Shown here one piece after another: positions 1 through 7,886 of a stretch of 64,000 nt of DNA (within the stretch, counting starts at the first letter, position 1; every line of letters begins with the position of its first letter). Both the position numbers and the translations under genes were made by a program. Location of the stretch: the NCBI RefSeq assembly GCF_007992715.1, contig NZ_BKAU01000005.1, positions 248,001 through 312,000 of the forward strand, in the 5' to 3' direction. Under the pieces are notes generated by a model, which was not told the origin of the DNA, made no database searches, and saw only the letters and a list, made by a program, of their open reading frames with translations. This stretch comes from Chitinophaga cymbidii (GTDB lineage: Bacteria > Bacteroidota > Bacteroidia > Chitinophagales > Chitinophagaceae).

Positions 1-1
1 A

Positions 2-799
2 GCGTTGCTGATCAAAATGGATACCGCTTACAGCGCATTCTTCAAGGTGGCGGGATTGCGGCTGCAGGCGGGCGAAACGAACATGCTGGAAAAAGCCAGC
101 GCGGAAAACCAGCTGCTGCAGATAAGGATGCTGCAAAAGAGCATCCGGCAGGAACGTGTGCAGCTTCAGCAGCAGTTCATGCTTTTGCTCAATACGGAAG
201 AGGAACGTATTCCCGCCTCGGTGGATTTCAAGCTGGAAGCCCCCGTGCCGGACACCTCCGCGCTGGCCGCGCATCCTTTGCTGAAATGGCAGCAACAACG
301 GGAGAAAGCCGCTGAAATGACCGTGCTGGTGGAAAAGTCGCGCTTGCTCCCGGAGCTGAGCGCGGGATACAATAACCTGAGCATACGGGACGGGGTGCAG
401 TATAACCGGAGCGACCGGTTTCAGTCATTCCAGGTTGGACTGGCGGTGCCTGTTTTTACAGGTTCGCAGAAAGCCAGGATACGGTCGGCAGAAACATCCC
501 GGCGCATCGCGCAGAACGAAACCGAATACCAGGCGCGCGCCCTTGAGGCGGAATTCTCCTCCGCATCGGCCCGGGTGCATCAATACCGCGAGATCGTCGC
601 CGACTTCGAAGCAAGCGCGCTGAGGAACGCACTGGAGATCACCGCCACGCTGAGCCGGCAATTGCAGGCAGGCGAAATCAATTACCTGGAATGGACCGTT
701 CTCAACCAGCAATCCCTCAACACGCAGCTCGATTATCTCGACGCCGTCAAAAACCTGAACAACAGCATCATTCACCTGAATTATCTTTTAGCCAAATAA
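2..799 (+). CDS. TolC-type outer-membrane efflux domain, C-terminal part (5' end outside window)
   Basis: The frame is open at the left edge, so the true start is upstream. The visible 266 residues have the long helical heptad pattern of a TolC-family channel, with a small strand segment around SFQVGLAVPVFTG and a closing helix that ends HLNYLLAK. TolC proteins form the outer-membrane duct of tripartite pumps. In Bacteroidota a domain of this type is often fused to the C-terminus of a CusA/CzcA RND pump. The adaptor gene that starts 3 bases later fits such an operon. The fusion is inferred, because the pump part is not in the window. The substrate (metal or drug) cannot be read from this piece. 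Confidence 0.8.
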   Translation, partial: ALLIKMDTAYSAFFKVAGLRLQAGETNMLEKASAENQLLQIRMLQKSIRQERVQLQQQFMLLLNTEEERIPASVDFKLEAPVPDTSALAAHPLLKWQQQREKAAEMTVLVEKSRLLPELSAGYNNLSIRDGVQYNRSDRFQSFQVGLAVPVFTGSQKARIRSAETSRRIAQNETEYQARALEAEFSSASARVHQYREIVADFEASALRNALEITATLSRQLQAGEINYLEWTVLNQQSLNTQLDYLDAVKNLNNSIIHLNYLLAK

Positions 800-801
800 T
801 C

Positions 802-1926
802 ATGAAACGTACCATCATTTTCCATATTTGTGTTTTGTTATGCGCCTGCAATAGCAAGGCTCCGCAGGAAGCAGAAAAGGAGCCTGCTGCAACAGAAACC
901 GGCCTCGTGCAACTGACGCCGGAACAGCTTAAAAACATCGACCTGGAAACAGGCAGGCTCACCGAAGAGAGCATCAGCAGCATCCTGCGGGTAAGCGGAC
1001 AGGTGGACGTGCCGCCGCAGAACCTCGTTTCTGTTAGCACGCCGCTCGGCGGATACCTCAAATCCACCGGTATGATGCCCGGCACGCACGTGCGGAAAGG
1101 CCAGCTGATCGCCGTGATGGAAGATCCGCAGTTCATTCAGCTGCAACAGGAATATCTTTCCGCGAAAAACCGGCTGGCATATGCGATGAAAGAATACGAG
1201 CGCCAGCAATCCCTCAACAGTAGCAAAGCCAGCAGCGACAAGGTGTTGCAGCAGGCGGAAAGCGAATACCGGGATGTCAGCATCGCCACAAAAGCCCTTG
1301 CCGCCAAGCTCGCGCTGATCGGCATCAACGCGGACCGCCTCACCGAAAACAATATTTCCCGGACGATAAATATCTATTCGCCTATCAACGGTTACATCAA
1401 TAAAGTGAACGTCAACATCGGGAAATACGTAACGCCATCCGACGTGATCTTCGAACTGGTAAACCCGGAAGACATCCACCTGAACCTGACCGTGTACGAA
1501 AAAGACCTCGGTAAGCTATCCATCGGACAGCATGCCACCGTTTTCACGAACGCGAAGCCCAACCAGAAATATGATACCAGGATCATTCTCATCAGCCATT
1601 CCCTGAACGAGAACCGGAGCGCCGAAGTGCACTGCCACTTTGAAAAATACGACAAAGGCCTGGTGCCCGGCATGTACATGAACGCGGAGATCCGGTTGAA
1701 CGACAGCAGGGAGAAGGTGCTGCCCGATGAGGCCATTGTAAATTTTGAGAACAGGGATTATGTGTTCGTGGAGGAAGGCGAGCGGGTATTCCGCATGACG
1801 CCGGTGGAAAAGGGGCAGGTAAATGATGGGAAAACGGTGATCATTTCCGGTGGGCTGGAAGGGAGGAAGGTTGTTATTTCAGGGGCTTATGCTTTGTTGA
1901 TGCAGTTGAAGAATACGGGGGAGTAG
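802..1926 (+). CDS. RND efflux periplasmic adaptor (CusB/HlyD family) lipoprotein
   Basis: A 374-residue membrane-fusion protein that would link an inner-membrane RND pump to a TolC duct. The ATG at 802 is preferred over upstream in-frame codons because it gives a signal peptide with a lipobox (LCAC, lipidated Cys near residue 16). Residues about 70-110 form the first lipoyl/barrel-sandwich half (GGYLKSTGMMPGTHVRKGQL). A coiled-coil hairpin follows at about 110-170, then the second half (INIYSPINGYINKVNVNIG), a beta-barrel, and a membrane-proximal C-terminus. It starts 3 bases after the TolC-like frame, so the two are co-transcribed. Its last 53 bases overlap the 3' end of the opposite-strand MocR gene. 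The substrate is unknown. Confidence 0.88.
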   Translation: MKRTIIFHICVLLCACNSKAPQEAEKEPAATETGLVQLTPEQLKNIDLETGRLTEESISSILRVSGQVDVPPQNLVSVSTPLGGYLKSTGMMPGTHVRKGQLIAVMEDPQFIQLQQEYLSAKNRLAYAMKEYERQQSLNSSKASSDKVLQQAESEYRDVSIATKALAAKLALIGINADRLTENNISRTINIYSPINGYINKVNVNIGKYVTPSDVIFELVNPEDIHLNLTVYEKDLGKLSIGQHATVFTNAKPNQKYDTRIILISHSLNENRSAEVHCHFEKYDKGLVPGMYMNAEIRLNDSREKVLPDEAIVNFENRDYVFVEEGERVFRMTPVEKGQVNDGKTVIISGGLEGRKVVISGAYALLMQLKNTGE

Positions 1927-3421
1927 TGTAAGGAGCAAGCGCCTGCTTCCATATTTGAATTGCAGCGGCCATTTCCGTTTCATCCAAAGAACAATAACCA
2001 ATGCGTATGAAGTCATGTGGCCTGGAAGTACCAGGCTGGAAAAAATAATTCCTGCCATCACTGATCTTCAATCCCAGCTTTCCTGCTTTCAGGGCGGTTG
2101 CGCTGGCGCTTATATGCTTTTTGTAGGTGGCCCAAATGGCCAATCCGCCGTTCGGCCTGTCAAACGTTAAATATGCTCCCAGCTGCTCCCGAAGCAGCCG
2201 GCAGGTATTTTCCAATCGCTCCTGGTAGATCTTGTGGGACTTTTTGATGTGCCGGGAAATATCACCGGCACTCAAAAGTTCGGCAGTCGCCTCTTCCAGC
2301 AATTGTTCCCCTTGCCGGTCTATCAGTTTGCGAAGGGCGGCAGCTTCATTTATTACCACTTCCGGGGCCACCATAAACCCGATCCGGATACCGGGCGCAA
2401 TGCTTTTGCAAAAAGAGCCTACATAGATAATGTGTCCGTCCGTATCCACGCTTGCCAAAGGCAAAAGAGGGTTGCTCGTAAAATGATAATCAAAGTCGTA
2501 ATCGTCTTCCAGCAATGCAAATCCGTATTTGGCGGCCAGGCTCATAAGCCGCATGCGCCGCTCCGCGCTCAGGGTAACAGTGGTAGGCCGGTGGTGATGG
2601 GGGATAATATAGATCATCCTGGGCGCCTTTTTTTTGCACAACTGCTCGATCCTGTTTACATCCATACCATCCTTATCTACCGGAATGAATACCAGATTGG
2701 CGCCTGCCTGCTTAAAGGCCTGATTCGCATCCAGGTAACCTGGCTCCGGTACAAATACAATGTCTCCGGGCCGGACGAGCAGCTGCGTAGCTAAATAGAT
2801 GGCCATCTGCGTCCCTTTGGTTATCAGCACTTCTTTTTCAGTGACCTGCATCCCCCTGGTACGGTTTAGAAATCTGGCAAGTTCAACCCTGAGGCGATAG
2901 GAGCCATGCTCGGGGCCATACATGAGAAACTGATTTGTTAAGCGGCTTTTGCCCAATCTTCTGTATTCCCGCACCAGCTGCTCTATCGGGGCAATTCTTG
3001 GATCAGGGAAACCGTCATCGATTTTATACAACGGCGGCCGCGCTGCTGAATCTGTGCTGGTTGCTCCGTTAGAAGGCCGTTTTGTTATGAATGGATAGCC
3101 GGGTTGCCGGCTACGCATCAGCTTTTTGCTGTTTTGATGCGTTGAACGAACGGAAGTATCAGGAAGATGGCTGGAAACATACATGCCGCTTCTATCCTTA
3201 CTTTCCACCCAGCCCTGCGCGCCCAGTTCCTCGTAAGCCGCCACCACTGTTTTACGGTTGATTTTCAGGCTCTGCGCCAGTTCACGCGAGGATGGAAGCG
3301 CCTGACCTGGTTTCAGAACGCCGCGGCAGATCAGCTGGATAATTTCCGATTCCAGTTGCAGGTATAAAGGACTGTGCTGCCCGTCTTTTTTAAATGAGAT
3401 CTCAAGGAATTTTTTAATCAT
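1874..3421 (-). CDS. MocR-family (GntR/aminotransferase class I) transcriptional regulator
   Basis: A 515-residue chimera. Residues 1-75 are a GntR winged helix-turn-helix (LPSSRELAQSLKINRKTV). Residues about 125-500 are a fold-type I aminotransferase-like domain. The PLP-binding lysine is expected at K339 in SFCKSIAPGIRIGF, and the aspartate that contacts the pyridine ring lies in LLEDDYDFDYHF. MocR proteins use PLP or its adducts as effector and usually control a divergent neighbour through direct repeats. Here the divergent neighbour is the oxidoreductase at 3527, with a direct repeat between the two. The 3' end overlaps the adaptor gene in antisense by 53 bases. The effector is unknown; PdxR-like and GabR-like roles are both possible. 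Confidence 0.9.
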   Translation of the reverse strand: MIKKFLEISFKKDGQHSPLYLQLESEIIQLICRGVLKPGQALPSSRELAQSLKINRKTVVAAYEELGAQGWVESKDRSGMYVSSHLPDTSVRSTHQNSKKLMRSRQPGYPFITKRPSNGATSTDSAARPPLYKIDDGFPDPRIAPIEQLVREYRRLGKSRLTNQFLMYGPEHGSYRLRVELARFLNRTRGMQVTEKEVLITKGTQMAIYLATQLLVRPGDIVFVPEPGYLDANQAFKQAGANLVFIPVDKDGMDVNRIEQLCKKKAPRMIYIIPHHHRPTTVTLSAERRMRLMSLAAKYGFALLEDDYDFDYHFTSNPLLPLASVDTDGHIIYVGSFCKSIAPGIRIGFMVAPEVVINEAAALRKLIDRQGEQLLEEATAELLSAGDISRHIKKSHKIYQERLENTCRLLREQLGAYLTFDRPNGGLAIWATYKKHISASATALKAGKLGLKISDGRNYFFQPGTSRPHDFIRIGYCSLDETEMAAAIQIWKQALAPYTTPPYSSTASTKHKPLK

Positions 3422-3453
3422 AACTGGACCCCTTGGTATTTTGAAATTGGACC
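3422..3453. promoter_or_regulatory. Candidate MocR operator: two direct repeats AAYTGGACC
   Basis: AACTGGACC (3422-3430) and AATTGGACC (3445-3453) are same-strand repeats whose starts are 23 bases apart, about two helical turns. They sit directly upstream of the MocR start and between the divergent genes. MocR regulators such as GabR are known to bind direct repeats. The assignment to this MocR is inferred. Confidence 0.45.
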
Positions 3454-3470
3454 ATTAAGGTAACCAAATT

Positions 3471-3484
3471 TAAAACTAGTTTTA
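3471..3484. promoter_or_regulatory. 14-bp perfect palindrome in the divergent promoter region
   Basis: TAAAACTAGTTTTA is perfectly self-complementary and lies 43 bases upstream of the oxidoreductase ATG. It could be a binding site for a dimeric regulator or part of the core promoter. It may also be chance in AT-rich DNA. Confidence 0.25.
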
Positions 3485-3526
3485 CTTCACGATACAAGAT
3501 TAAAAAATCAAAAAAGGAGGTATGTT

Positions 3527-4453
3527 ATGAAAGCGATTATTGTAACAGACCAGGCTGCGGGAATAGCCGGAATGAAGCTGGTAGAGCGGCCGGAGCCGAA
3601 CGGGGAAGGCGCTAACTACGGCGATGTTGTTGTGCAGGTTTATGCGTCAGGATTCACGGGGGATGAGCTGTCATGGCCTTCGACCTGGATTGACCGGCTT
3701 GGCCGTGACCGGACGCCTTCGATTCCCGGCCATGAGCTGGCCGGAGTGGTCACCGCGCTTAGCTATGGAACAACCGGATTGTCAGTCGGGCAGCGGGTGT
3801 TTGGTCTTACGGACTGGACCCGCGACGGCACGCTGGCGGAGTATGTAGCTGTTGAGGCACGCAACCTCGCACCGTTGCCGGGCGACGTTGATTTCACGGC
3901 AGGCGCGGCCCTCGTGATGCCGGGCCTTACCGCCTGGCAGGGGCTGTTCGAACACGGCCGGCTTCGTGCAGGGCAGAGCGTTCTTGTGCACGGTGCGGCC
4001 GGCGTTGTTGGTTCGATGGCCGTCCAGCTCGCACGCGAGGCAGGCGCATACGTCATCGGCACCGGGCGTGCCGACGGCCGTCAGACGGCTCTCGACTTCG
4101 GCGCGCAGGAGTTTGTTGACCTCGAAAACGATGTTCTGGAAGATGCCGGCGGGGTTGACCTGGTGTTCGACGTTCTCGGTGGCGACATCGCGAAACGGTC
4201 TGCGGGCCTGATTCGCGCGGGAGGGACGCTGGTCACCATCACCGGCCCCACCGACGTACGGCCCGCTGACGGCCTGACGGTCGACTTCGTTGTTATGCCC
4301 GATCGCACCCAACTGAGCGGGATCGTTCAGCGGCTGCGCGAAGGACGCTTACGGACGCATATTGGCGCCATCTCTACCCTCGACGACGCTGTTGCTACCT
4401 TCAATTCAACCAGGCGGGTAAAAGGAAAAACGATCATCCGCGTACGCCCATAA
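3527..4453 (+). CDS. Zinc-free MDR-superfamily NADP-dependent oxidoreductase (quinone-reductase type)
   Basis: A 308-residue medium-chain dehydrogenase/reductase. The N-terminal GroES-like domain carries PGHELAGVV (about residues 64-72). The Rossmann domain carries VHGAAGVVGSMAVQLA (about 150-165). The catalytic zinc cysteines are absent, which points to the quinone/enone reductase branch, acting on small carbonyls or quinones with NAD(P)H. The start is set by a strong Shine-Dalgarno, AAAAAGGAGG, ending 6 bases before ATG; such sites are uncommon in Bacteroidota. Base use is unlike the neighbours: the line 3961-4020 has 39 of 60 G/C by hand count, with many CTC, GTC and GAC codons. Transfer from a high-GC donor is inferred. 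Divergent from and probably controlled by the MocR gene. Confidence 0.88.
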   Translation: MKAIIVTDQAAGIAGMKLVERPEPNGEGANYGDVVVQVYASGFTGDELSWPSTWIDRLGRDRTPSIPGHELAGVVTALSYGTTGLSVGQRVFGLTDWTRDGTLAEYVAVEARNLAPLPGDVDFTAGAALVMPGLTAWQGLFEHGRLRAGQSVLVHGAAGVVGSMAVQLAREAGAYVIGTGRADGRQTALDFGAQEFVDLENDVLEDAGGVDLVFDVLGGDIAKRSAGLIRAGGTLVTITGPTDVRPADGLTVDFVVMPDRTQLSGIVQRLREGRLRTHIGAISTLDDAVATFNSTRRVKGKTIIRVRP

Positions 4454-4489
4454 AATATAAGGAAAATAGATTTGAGCGGAAGCTTGCAT

Positions 4490-4519
4490 CTGAAAAGACC
4501 TCACAGGAGGCCTTTTCAG
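4490..4519. terminator. Terminator-like hairpin between convergent oxidoreductase and ppsA
   Basis: CTGAAAAG-A-CCTC (4490-4502) pairs with GAGG-C-CTTTTCAG (4507-4519), with one internal mismatch and a 4-base loop. It lies between two convergent gene ends and may serve both. There is no U-tract after it on either strand, so efficiency is doubtful. Confidence 0.4.
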
Positions 4520-4560
4520 TGTGTCAAACATACATCAGCACCAGTATCCGGAGGTTGATC

Positions 4561-7011
4561 TTATATTGCTGAAACAATTTGTTTTTTCTCTCTCAATTCC
4601 TTTTCAATAGCAGCAATAGCATGGATGGTCTTGAAAATGGAATCGGGCGTAACGGAAATGCTGTCAATACCTTCTTCTACCAGGAACCGCGCAAAATCCG
4701 GGTAGTCCGACGGCCCCTGCCCGCAAATCCCTACTTTCACCCCATTCTTTTTGGCTGTCCTGATCAGCATCCTGATCATTTCCTTCACGGCCGGGTTCCG
4801 CTCATCATAAAGATGAGCTACGAGGGACGAATCACGGTCCAGTCCAAGCGTCAATTGCGTGAGATCGTTGGAGCCGATCGAGAATCCATCAATATGTTTC
4901 GCGAATTCATCGGCAAGAATGATATTGGATGGCAGTTCAGCCATCAAATAAAGCTCCAGGCCATTTTCTCCCCTGATCAATCCAAACTCCTCCATTGTAT
5001 GCCGGACCTTCAGTAATTCCTCTACGGTTCTGCAAAACGGGATCATCATAACGATGTTGTGCAATCCCATTTCTTCCCTGGCTTTCCGGATCGCTTTACA
5101 TTCCAGGCCAAATGCAGGTTTATAGGCATCGGAATAATAGCGGGAAGCGCCACGCCAGCCGATCATCGGGTTTTCCTCTTTCGGTTCGAAATACTTTCCT
5201 CCCAAAAGATTGTAGTATTCATTGCTTTTAAAATCCGAGAAGCGGACAATGACTTTATTGGGATAGAAAGACGCGGCAATTTTGGCAACTCCGCATGCCA
5301 GCCTGTTCACAAAAAAGTCCTCTTCATTTTCATAACCGGCGATGCTTGCTTTTATCTGTTCCGACAATTCAGCATCTTTTATCTGCTCGTGCTGCAGCAA
5401 AGCCAGGGGATGCATCTGTATATAGTTATTGATGATGAACTCTTCCCGGGCAAGACCTACACCTTTGTTGGGCAAATGGGCGAACTGGAACGACATGGAA
5501 GGGGAGGCCACGTTCAGCAACAGGTCGGTGCTGATAGCAGGCAGGCTGTCCAGATCATATTCTTCCCTGACGAACCTGATCGCTCCATCATAAACGTAGC
5601 CTGCATCACCTTCCGCGCAGCTTACAGTGATGGTTTGCCCGTCCCGCAACGGTTCGGTGGCATTCCCGCAGCCAACGATCGCCGGCAATCCCATTTCCCT
5701 TGCAACGATGGCTGCATGGCAGGTCCTGCCTCCTTTGTTGGTAACGATCGCGGATGCTTTTTTCATGATGGGTTCCCAGTCCGGGTCGGTCATATCAGTG
5801 ACCAGCACATCTCCTTCATTGAATTCGTTTCCTTCCAGCACTCTTTTGTCCAGCGAATAGAGGATGTTCACCCTGCCGCTGACAATTTTATCACCTACAG
5901 CGATCCCTTTTACCAGTACTTTATCGCCTCTCGATTCATCACTGATCCTGTAGTCAATGAACTTGTTATTGTTCTTCCGGGAGTGAACAGTTTCCGGCCG
6001 TGCCTGTACGATGAACAGCTCTTTACTGATCCCGTCGATGGCCCACTCAACGTCCATTGGCGTCCAGGTCCCTTTTATACTGCAATAATAATCTTCAATT
6101 TTCATCACCCAGCCTGCCAACTGCAGGACCATGCTGTCTTTCAGACAGAAACGATGCTGAAAGGCGCGTTCGGTGGGTATCACTCTGACCCTTTCATCGG
6201 CATCATCACCATAGACCATCATCTTGTCTTTGGCCCCGAGCTTTTTTTCGATCAATGCCGCATGCCCTTTTTTGAGTGCGGGTTTGAACACAACATATTC
6301 ATCAGGTGATACGGCTCCCTGCACGATCATTTCTCCCAGTCCGTATGAGCCGTTTATCACCACCACATCCCGGAACCCTGATTCCGTATCCAGCGAAAAG
6401 GCAACGCCACTTGCGCCCAGATCACTGCGTACCATTTTTTGTACGCAAACGGAAAGACCTACCGTAAAGTGGTCGTATCCAAAATTCTGCCGGTAGGAGA
6501 TCGCCCTGTCCGTAAACAGGGAGGCAAAGCAGTTGCGCACGGCATCTACCAGTGCGGCCGGCCCTCTTACATTCAGGTAGGTTTCCTGTTGGCCGGCAAA
6601 AGAGGCGTCCGGCAGATCTTCCGCGGTGGCCGAAGAACGCACGGCCACGTCTGTAATGTCCTGGCCGTACCGGGCAGAAAGTGCCGTATAGGCGTCAATG
6701 ATCTGCTGCGACAGGTGTGTGGGAAAGCGCGCGTTCCTGACCAGGTTCCTGACGGACAGTCCTGCCCGCCTTAATGACTCCACCTGGTTGTAGTCAATCT
6801 CTTTAACCAGTGCCTGTATTCTTGCAATAAGGTCGTTGTGCCTGATGAATTCATCGTAGGCGTGAGTGGTGATCACAAAGCCGTCCGGGATTTTGATGCC
6901 GATCTTTGTCAGATGTTGAAGCATTTCTCCGAGGGAAGCATTTTTTCCTCCTACCAGGCTGATATCTCCTATGCCCACTTTTTCAAGCGGCATAATATAA
7001 TGCTTGTTCAT
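4561..7011 (-). CDS. ppsA: Phosphoenolpyruvate synthase
   Basis: An 816-residue cytosolic enzyme that converts pyruvate, ATP and water to PEP, AMP and phosphate at the start of gluconeogenesis. The N-terminal ATP-grasp part begins VGGKNASLGEML. The phosphohistidine domain has GGRTCHAAIVAREMG, with the catalytic histidine at about H432. The PEP-binding TIM barrel has GSNDLTQLTLGLDRD and ends with the GICGQGPSDYPDFA element. Length matches PpsA (about 790-820 residues). The frame extends upstream to a TTG at 7041, but the ATG at 7011 (MNKHYIM) is more likely; another ATG lies at 6993. Divergent from an Lrp/AsnC gene. A perfect hairpin sits 27 bases before the start. Confidence 0.95.
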   Translation of the reverse strand: MNKHYIMPLEKVGIGDISLVGGKNASLGEMLQHLTKIGIKIPDGFVITTHAYDEFIRHNDLIARIQALVKEIDYNQVESLRRAGLSVRNLVRNARFPTHLSQQIIDAYTALSARYGQDITDVAVRSSATAEDLPDASFAGQQETYLNVRGPAALVDAVRNCFASLFTDRAISYRQNFGYDHFTVGLSVCVQKMVRSDLGASGVAFSLDTESGFRDVVVINGSYGLGEMIVQGAVSPDEYVVFKPALKKGHAALIEKKLGAKDKMMVYGDDADERVRVIPTERAFQHRFCLKDSMVLQLAGWVMKIEDYYCSIKGTWTPMDVEWAIDGISKELFIVQARPETVHSRKNNNKFIDYRISDESRGDKVLVKGIAVGDKIVSGRVNILYSLDKRVLEGNEFNEGDVLVTDMTDPDWEPIMKKASAIVTNKGGRTCHAAIVAREMGLPAIVGCGNATEPLRDGQTITVSCAEGDAGYVYDGAIRFVREEYDLDSLPAISTDLLLNVASPSMSFQFAHLPNKGVGLAREEFIINNYIQMHPLALLQHEQIKDAELSEQIKASIAGYENEEDFFVNRLACGVAKIAASFYPNKVIVRFSDFKSNEYYNLLGGKYFEPKEENPMIGWRGASRYYSDAYKPAFGLECKAIRKAREEMGLHNIVMMIPFCRTVEELLKVRHTMEEFGLIRGENGLELYLMAELPSNIILADEFAKHIDGFSIGSNDLTQLTLGLDRDSSLVAHLYDERNPAVKEMIRMLIRTAKKNGVKVGICGQGPSDYPDFARFLVEEGIDSISVTPDSIFKTIHAIAAIEKELREKKQIVSAI

Positions 7012-7037
7012 GTCAGGTGATTGTTTTGGTGTTGGAA

Positions 7038-7067
7038 TCAAGAGTTCCCGGCTACGGGAACTCTTGA
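7038..7067. promoter_or_regulatory. Perfect 13-bp inverted repeat upstream of ppsA
   Basis: TCAAGAGTTCCCG (7038-7050) and CGGGAACTCTTGA (7055-7067) are exact complements around a 4-base loop. The element ends 27 bases before the ppsA ATG on the minus strand and has no T-tract on either side. It is therefore more likely an operator or a leader hairpin than a terminator. Confidence 0.5.
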
Positions 7068-7210
7068 AGGGTGAATGGTTGGTATATGATGGTGATCAAA
7101 AAAACTAATGGTTGGTTTTTGCCGGCAAATATTTTTAAAATATTACCTTACGCCTGAAATATTTTCAATCGAAATTCAAAAATGTTTTTGATATTAAGCG
7201 TGATTCATGG

Positions 7211-7265
7211 AAAAACCGTAAAAATTCCGGTTTTTTGCTAAATGCAGGTTTGTTTTAGCAAAAAA
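7211..7265 (+). promoter_or_regulatory. Two overlapping, mutually exclusive hairpins upstream of the Lrp-type gene
   Basis: Hairpin 1 pairs AAAAACCG (7211-7218) with CGGTTTTT (7228-7235). Hairpin 2 pairs TTTTTTGCTAAA (7231-7242) with TTTAGCAAAAAA (7254-7265), a perfect 12-bp stem. They share bases 7231-7235, so only one can form at full length. Hairpin 1 followed by its T-run is terminator-like. The DNA may instead be an Lrp-type operator. Confidence 0.4.
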
Positions 7266-7326
7266 GCCTGCCCGCTTAACAAAACACCGAATTTCTTACG
7301 GGCTTCGCTCCTTAATATTTTGAACG

Positions 7327-7785
7327 ATGATGGACCTTGATCATACTGACATTGAGATCTTACGGCTGCTGCAAACGAATGCAGAACTGACCAACAAAGA
7401 AATTTCATACAAGCTCCACAAATCCGTCGCCACGATCCACGAGCGCATCAGGCGGCTGAAGGAACAGGGCTACATCAGGCGGGTCGTTGCGATACTGGAC
7501 AGGAAGAAGGTAGACAAAAGTCTGATCGCTTTCAGCCATGTATTGTTGAAGGACCATTCGGCCAATACCCTGAGCTCGTTTGAAAAAGAAGTGGTGAAAT
7601 TCCCCGAGGTGATGGAATGTTTCCAGATGACCGGGACGTTTGATTTTATCCTGCGCATCGCCACTACGGATATGGACGCCTACCATATCTTCTACAGGAA
7701 GCTGGCAACATTGCCCAATATCACCACCGTACAAAGCTTTTTTGTGCTGTCTGAAACAAAAAGTGACACTGCTTATCCAATATAA
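7327..7785 (+). CDS. Lrp/AsnC-family transcriptional regulator
   Basis: A 152-residue protein with an N-terminal helix-turn-helix (residues about 5-60: LTNKEISYKLHKSVATIHER) followed by a RAM-type ligand-binding domain (about 65-145; MECFQMTGTFDFILRIATTD). The length and the order of domains are standard for feast/famine regulators that respond to amino acids. It is divergent from ppsA, so control of gluconeogenic flux or amino-acid carbon is possible but inferred. The upstream region is rich in inverted repeats and AT tracts, as expected for an autoregulated Lrp-type gene. The next gene (sigma factor) starts 101 bases downstream and may belong to a separate unit. Confidence 0.93.
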   Translation: MMDLDHTDIEILRLLQTNAELTNKEISYKLHKSVATIHERIRRLKEQGYIRRVVAILDRKKVDKSLIAFSHVLLKDHSANTLSSFEKEVVKFPEVMECFQMTGTFDFILRIATTDMDAYHIFYRKLATLPNITTVQSFFVLSETKSDTAYPI

Positions 7786-7886
7786 GGCGATGTCCACCAA
7801 TATAAATCATCAGTCAGCATCAGGCTTGGCGAAATGAAATATTAAACATATTTTTCGGGGCATTAATTCACTTCTGCTACCCGCAT

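Larger units (their letters stand above)
7012..7326. other. Divergent ppsA-lrp intergenic region
   Basis: 315 bases with no supportable gene. It holds the 13-bp repeat at 7038-7067, an AT-rich near-palindrome around 7128-7143, two overlapping hairpins at 7211-7265, and a GCCCG/CGGGC pair around 7270-7305. I found no clean TTTG-N19-TAnnTTTG promoter on either strand. A divergent control region for ppsA and the Lrp-type gene is the simplest reading. Confidence 0.5.

Noticed and set aside
5059-6309. A 416-codon plus-strand frame inside ppsA
   Set aside because: Antisense to highly conserved PpsA motifs, including the catalytic histidine region.
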